Source of the DNA: Hyphomicrobiales bacterium | Lineage (GTDB): Bacteria > Pseudomonadota > Alphaproteobacteria > Rhizobiales > Rhizobiaceae | Direction of reading: 5' to 3' | Assembly (NCBI GenBank): GCA_015654965.1 | Contig: JAATGD010000229.1 | Location: 1-7,359, forward strand | Length of the DNA stretch: 7,359 nucleotides | Shown here: piece by piece, positions 5,747 through 7,359 of the stretch | How the letters are laid out: each line of letters begins with the position of its first letter | Position numbering within the stretch: position 1 is the first letter of the stretch | Notes under the pieces: generated by a model | Seen by the model: the letters and a program-made list of their open reading frames with translations, nothing else | The model's database searches: none | What the model was told of the DNA's origin: nothing | Position numbers and translations under genes: made by a program

Positions 5747-6000
5747 TGTTCGCTCCTTCAGAAGCCCAACTGCAATTTTCCCGCAGCTTTGCCCAAAAGG
5801 GCAATCGCAACGATTATGAAGTATCTATTAACCTTTTTTGATATGAACGGTGGCTGAACAATGGCCAGAGAGCCTCTAACGGGCCTTTTTGTGGTAAACT
5901 ATCTGCCGCGTTCGTAATAATTCGCGGGCAAGATCGGTGCGCGTTTCGTGTGTGATCCAGAAGGAAAGACCACAAGCAGCGTCTTGGAAATCAGGGCAAT
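5747..6000. other. Upstream region of the BA14K-like gene
   Basis: The part next to the gene holds its leader and promoter. A small hairpin, GCCC-AAAA-GGGC (5791-5802), sits about 45 bases before the ATG. Further out I find no gene with a start codon and ribosome site. A minus-strand frame ending at 5876 stays open to about 6030 but has no start codon and runs through the csp terminator. Confidence 0.4.
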
Positions 6001-6026
6001 AAAAAACCCCGGTGCGAACCGGGGCG
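6001..6026 (-). terminator. Terminator of the cold shock gene
   Basis: Arms CCCCGGT (6007-6013) and ACCGGGG (6018-6024) have a four-base loop. Read on the minus strand they are followed by six Ts (6006-6001). It starts about 20 bases after the csp stop codon, making csp a single-gene transcript. Confidence 0.9.
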
Positions 6027-6045
6027 TAAAGTCATTTTGTAAGCA

Positions 6046-6261
6046 TCACTCAGTAATGGTGATGTTCACGGCCTTGGGGCCTTTTCCGCGACGATCCGGT
6101 TCGGTTTCATAAGAAACCTTCTGATTGTCTGCGAGGCCTGTGAGGCCAGAAGCTTGTACGGCAGAGATATGCACGAAGATGTCCGCGCCGCCATCATCGG
6201 GCTTGATAAAACCAAAGCCTTTTTCGTTATTAAAGAATTTGACCAGTCCGGTCTGTGCCAT
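6046..6261 (-). CDS. CspA-family cold shock protein
   Basis: A single-domain RNA/single-stranded-DNA-binding protein of 71 residues, thought to melt RNA structure at low temperature or in stationary phase. The OB-fold cold shock domain fills the protein: VKFFNNEKGFGFIKPDDGG with RNP1 KGFGFI (14-19), RNP2 DIFVHI (27-32), then VSYETEPDRRGKGPKAVNI. The aromatic residues expected to stack on bases (Phe9/Phe10, Phe16, Phe18, Phe29, His31) are present. I chose the ATG at 6261 because AAGGAA lies eight bases upstream. A longer frame to 6336 has no ribosome site and would add a tail unusual for the family. The sequence from 6262 upward is probably a 5' leader, which in this family often controls expression, but no specific structure is assigned. 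A terminator follows. Confidence 0.95.
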   Translation of the reverse strand: MAQTGLVKFFNNEKGFGFIKPDDGGADIFVHISAVQASGLTGLADNQKVSYETEPDRRGKGPKAVNITITE

Positions 6262-6305
6262 TGGATCCGTTCCTTTTCCTTGGCGCCACCGCTTTTTCAA
6301 GAGCG

Positions 6306-6467
6306 ATGGAATTTTATCTTCTGACGAGCGCACCACACACCCGACAGAGGGTCATGCAGGCAGTTCTCGACATTGGGAAGGAACCGATCATTGCCTGGAT
6401 TTCTCCCAGACCCGGAACTTATAGCGGCCCCGGCGCGCCGTTCTTCAGTCTTCCATTTGTTCGCTAA
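6306..6467 (+). CDS. Possible small ORF divergent from csp, doubtful
   Basis: A 53-codon frame starts 44 bases from the csp start on the opposite strand. The product would begin MEFYLLTSAPHTRQRVMQAV and end with a Gly/Pro-rich segment and FFSLPFVR. Its composition is protein-like, with a plausible amphipathic first half, but I do not recognise it. The ribosome site is poor (AAGAG only two bases before the ATG). It overlaps the region where the csp promoter or leader should lie. It could be a genuine small gene, a fragment of a decayed one, or chance. Confidence 0.2.
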   Translation: MEFYLLTSAPHTRQRVMQAVLDIGKEPIIAWISPRPGTYSGPGAPFFSLPFVR

Positions 6468-6611
6468 GTGCCCGAACAGCCGAAGACTGATCTATGAAGC
6501 CATGTTTGGCAAGCAAATTCTTTCTATTGGCTGTATTTGATCGATTATGAAGCATTATGCTGATAAATATTTCCGAATATTGCCTTAACCTATGGTGCTG
6601 GCGATAAAATA

Positions 6612-6660
6612 AAGCATGTATCCCAAAAATGAGAACCAATTTTGGCGTAGAGACATGCTG
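6612..6660. repeat. Palindromic intergenic repeat, third locus
   Basis: Outer arms AGCATGT (6613-6619) and ACATGCT (6653-6659) enclose CCAAAA (6623-6628) and TTTTGG (6640-6645) around a GAGAACC centre. The architecture is the same as in copy 1 at 4209-4252, but the outer arm and loop sequences differ (CATGT and CCAAAA in place of GCATC and CCGAAAA), so it looks like another subtype of the same family. The AATTAAAAACGTAAAG after it recalls the linker of the 112-base element. Confidence 0.65.
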
Positions 6661-6793
6661 ATAATTAAAAACGTAAAGCCTGTTGCTTGAGTAGGGTAAA
6701 CTGCAATGCGCATTTGGAATGCGCTATCTTTTATATGCAGGTGATTTTGTGAAAGACTGGCTCGTTTAACTGGTAATCATAACAGGATAAGAA

Positions 6794-6847
6794 ATGGCTG
6801 AACAATATAAACGCGTCTTTTTGTTGAACCTGTTGCGTGAAAGCTGA
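6794..6847 (+). other. Possible 17-codon ORF, doubtful
   Basis: The frame MAEQYKRVFLLNLLRES is preceded by AGGA about six bases before the ATG, an acceptable ribosome site. The peptide is short and amphipathic. Nothing else supports it, and it lies just past the 3' end of a gene on the other strand. Confidence 0.12.
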
Positions 6848-6857
6848 TATTTAAGCG

Positions 6858-7359
6858 TTATCGATTGCGCGAAACAATACATGCACCACCCGCCGCCCTC
6901 AGTCGGTTGCAGATCGTGTTGGCTTGCGCAGAACTGTCCGCACCAATGCGTACTGCATAAATACCACGCCGTCCGATCGGGCTGCGCACGCGGCTGATGA
7001 CGGGGGTATGTCCATTCAGGACGGCAGGGAATTGCTTGCGCAGACGCGTCCATTGATTGGCCGCAACACTCCGCCTGAAATTGCCTGCCACCTGTATGCC
7101 CCATGGCTTGGGCTTGATGCGCGACATCGGGGTTGTCGCAAAGCGAATGACCGGCAGGCGGCTACAGGCTTGCGCAAATGTCAGCTTTGGGTCAAGAGGG
7201 CGATTGACCAGTTCCTTGCCCGTTGAAAAATCATCAGCCGGCGCGCCAGTGATATCGAGAACATAATCCTCTGTTTCCAGAGGCAGAAACCCGCCCGATC
7301 GCATCCAGCTCGATACGCGCCCGGCTCCGGCATTATAGGCGGCCGCCGCCAGCCCCCAA
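6858..7359 (-). CDS. Lytic transglycosylase with C-terminal SPOR-like domain, partial (5' end missing)
   Basis: The last 166 residues of a periplasmic or envelope murein-cleaving enzyme. The visible start is the end of an SLT catalytic domain: GLAAAAYNAGAGRVSSWMRS (residues 2-21) carries the AAYNAG motif of the family, followed by FLPLETEDYVLDITG (24-38), which matches the usual LP-ET-YV-I pattern. The catalytic glutamate would lie upstream, outside the window. After a linker, residues about 86-164 (from WGIQVAG to GGACIVSR) look like a SPOR domain, a fold that binds septal peptidoglycan stripped of stem peptides. That suggests a role in cell-wall remodelling at division. The open frame passes the right edge, so the internal ATG at 7304 is not the start. 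The domain call is firm for SLT, moderate for SPOR. Confidence 0.87.
   Translation of the reverse strand, partial: WGLAAAAYNAGAGRVSSWMRSGGFLPLETEDYVLDITGAPADDFSTGKELVNRPLDPKLTFAQACSRLPVIRFATTPMSRIKPKPWGIQVAGNFRRSVAANQWTRLRKQFPAVLNGHTPVISRVRSPIGRRGIYAVRIGADSSAQANTICNRLRAAGGACIVSRNR

Larger units (their letters stand above)
6468..6857. other. Long intergenic region upstream of the lytic transglycosylase 3' end
   Basis: About 390 bases, AT-rich, with no confident gene. It contains the palindromic repeat at 6612-6660, a 10-base palindrome AATGCGCATT (6705-6714) with GAATGCGC repeated just after it, and a possible 17-codon ORF at 6794-6847. No clear terminator for the transglycosylase gene, which ends at 6858 on the minus strand, was found. 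A 64-codon minus-strand frame at 6445-6639 runs into the repeat and looks accidental. Confidence 0.5.

Noticed and set aside
5861..5889. GGCC ... GGGCC followed by a T-run, resembling a plus-strand terminator
   Set aside because: Only four base pairs form a stem with a long loop, and no plus-strand gene precedes it.
5876..6031. Minus-strand open frame (reads FWITHETRTDLARELLR and similar) upstream of the BA14K-like gene
   Set aside because: It looks somewhat protein-like and might be a gene remnant, but it has no start codon and includes the csp terminator hairpin, so I cannot support it as a gene.
6445..6639. 64-codon minus-strand frame
   Set aside because: Its 5' end is formed by the palindromic repeat at 6612-6660, there is no ribosome site and the product has no recognisable features.
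5851..6806. The 12-mer TGGCTGAACAAT occurs at 5851-5862 and 6795-6806
   Set aside because: About one shared 12-mer pair is expected by chance in a window of this size, and the flanks do not match, so it is not evidence of an attachment site or repeat.

Overview
The window looks like chromosomal DNA of an alphaproteobacterium of the order Hyphomicrobiales, most likely Brucella/Ochrobactrum or a close relative. The reasons are moderate GC content, a BA14K-type secreted protein (a family first described in Brucella), an OmpR/EnvZ-like locus preceded by a MarR-family gene, and nested palindromic intergenic repeats of the kind common in rhizobial and Brucella genomes. The genus is inferred from remembered family features, not from a search.

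Left part (1-2356, minus strand): a regulatory cluster read right to left, made of a MarR-family regulator, an OmpR-family response regulator and an EnvZ-like sensor kinase that runs off the left edge. MarR followed by an OmpR-type regulator resembles the petP-petR pair of Rhodobacter capsulatus. The MarR gene and a plus-strand aminotransferase are divergent across a 435-base region that holds several inverted repeats. One is a 21-base inverted repeat inside a plausible MarR promoter.

Middle (2792-5265, plus strand): a branched-chain aminotransferase (IlvE-like) with a strong terminator; a small glycine-rich hydrophobic protein followed by tandem palindromic repeats and a terminator; a larger repeat with 10-base terminal inverted repeats; and a GloC/YcbL-type metallo-beta-lactamase-fold hydrolase (glyoxalase II type). 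A bidirectional terminator separates gloC from the convergent BA14K-like gene.

Right part (5294-7359, minus strand): a secreted BA14K-family protein, a CspA-type cold shock protein with its own terminator, about 600 bases with little certain coding content but another palindromic repeat, and the 3' part of a lytic transglycosylase with a C-terminal SPOR-like domain, cut by the right edge.

Most of the window is ordinary core-genome housekeeping and envelope/regulatory content. I see no phage, IS element, CRISPR array, defence system or RNA gene, and nothing that makes a convincing new system. The points most worth checking are the putative MarR operator, the inverted repeat in front of the aminotransferase, the palindromic repeat family, and two possible small ORFs.
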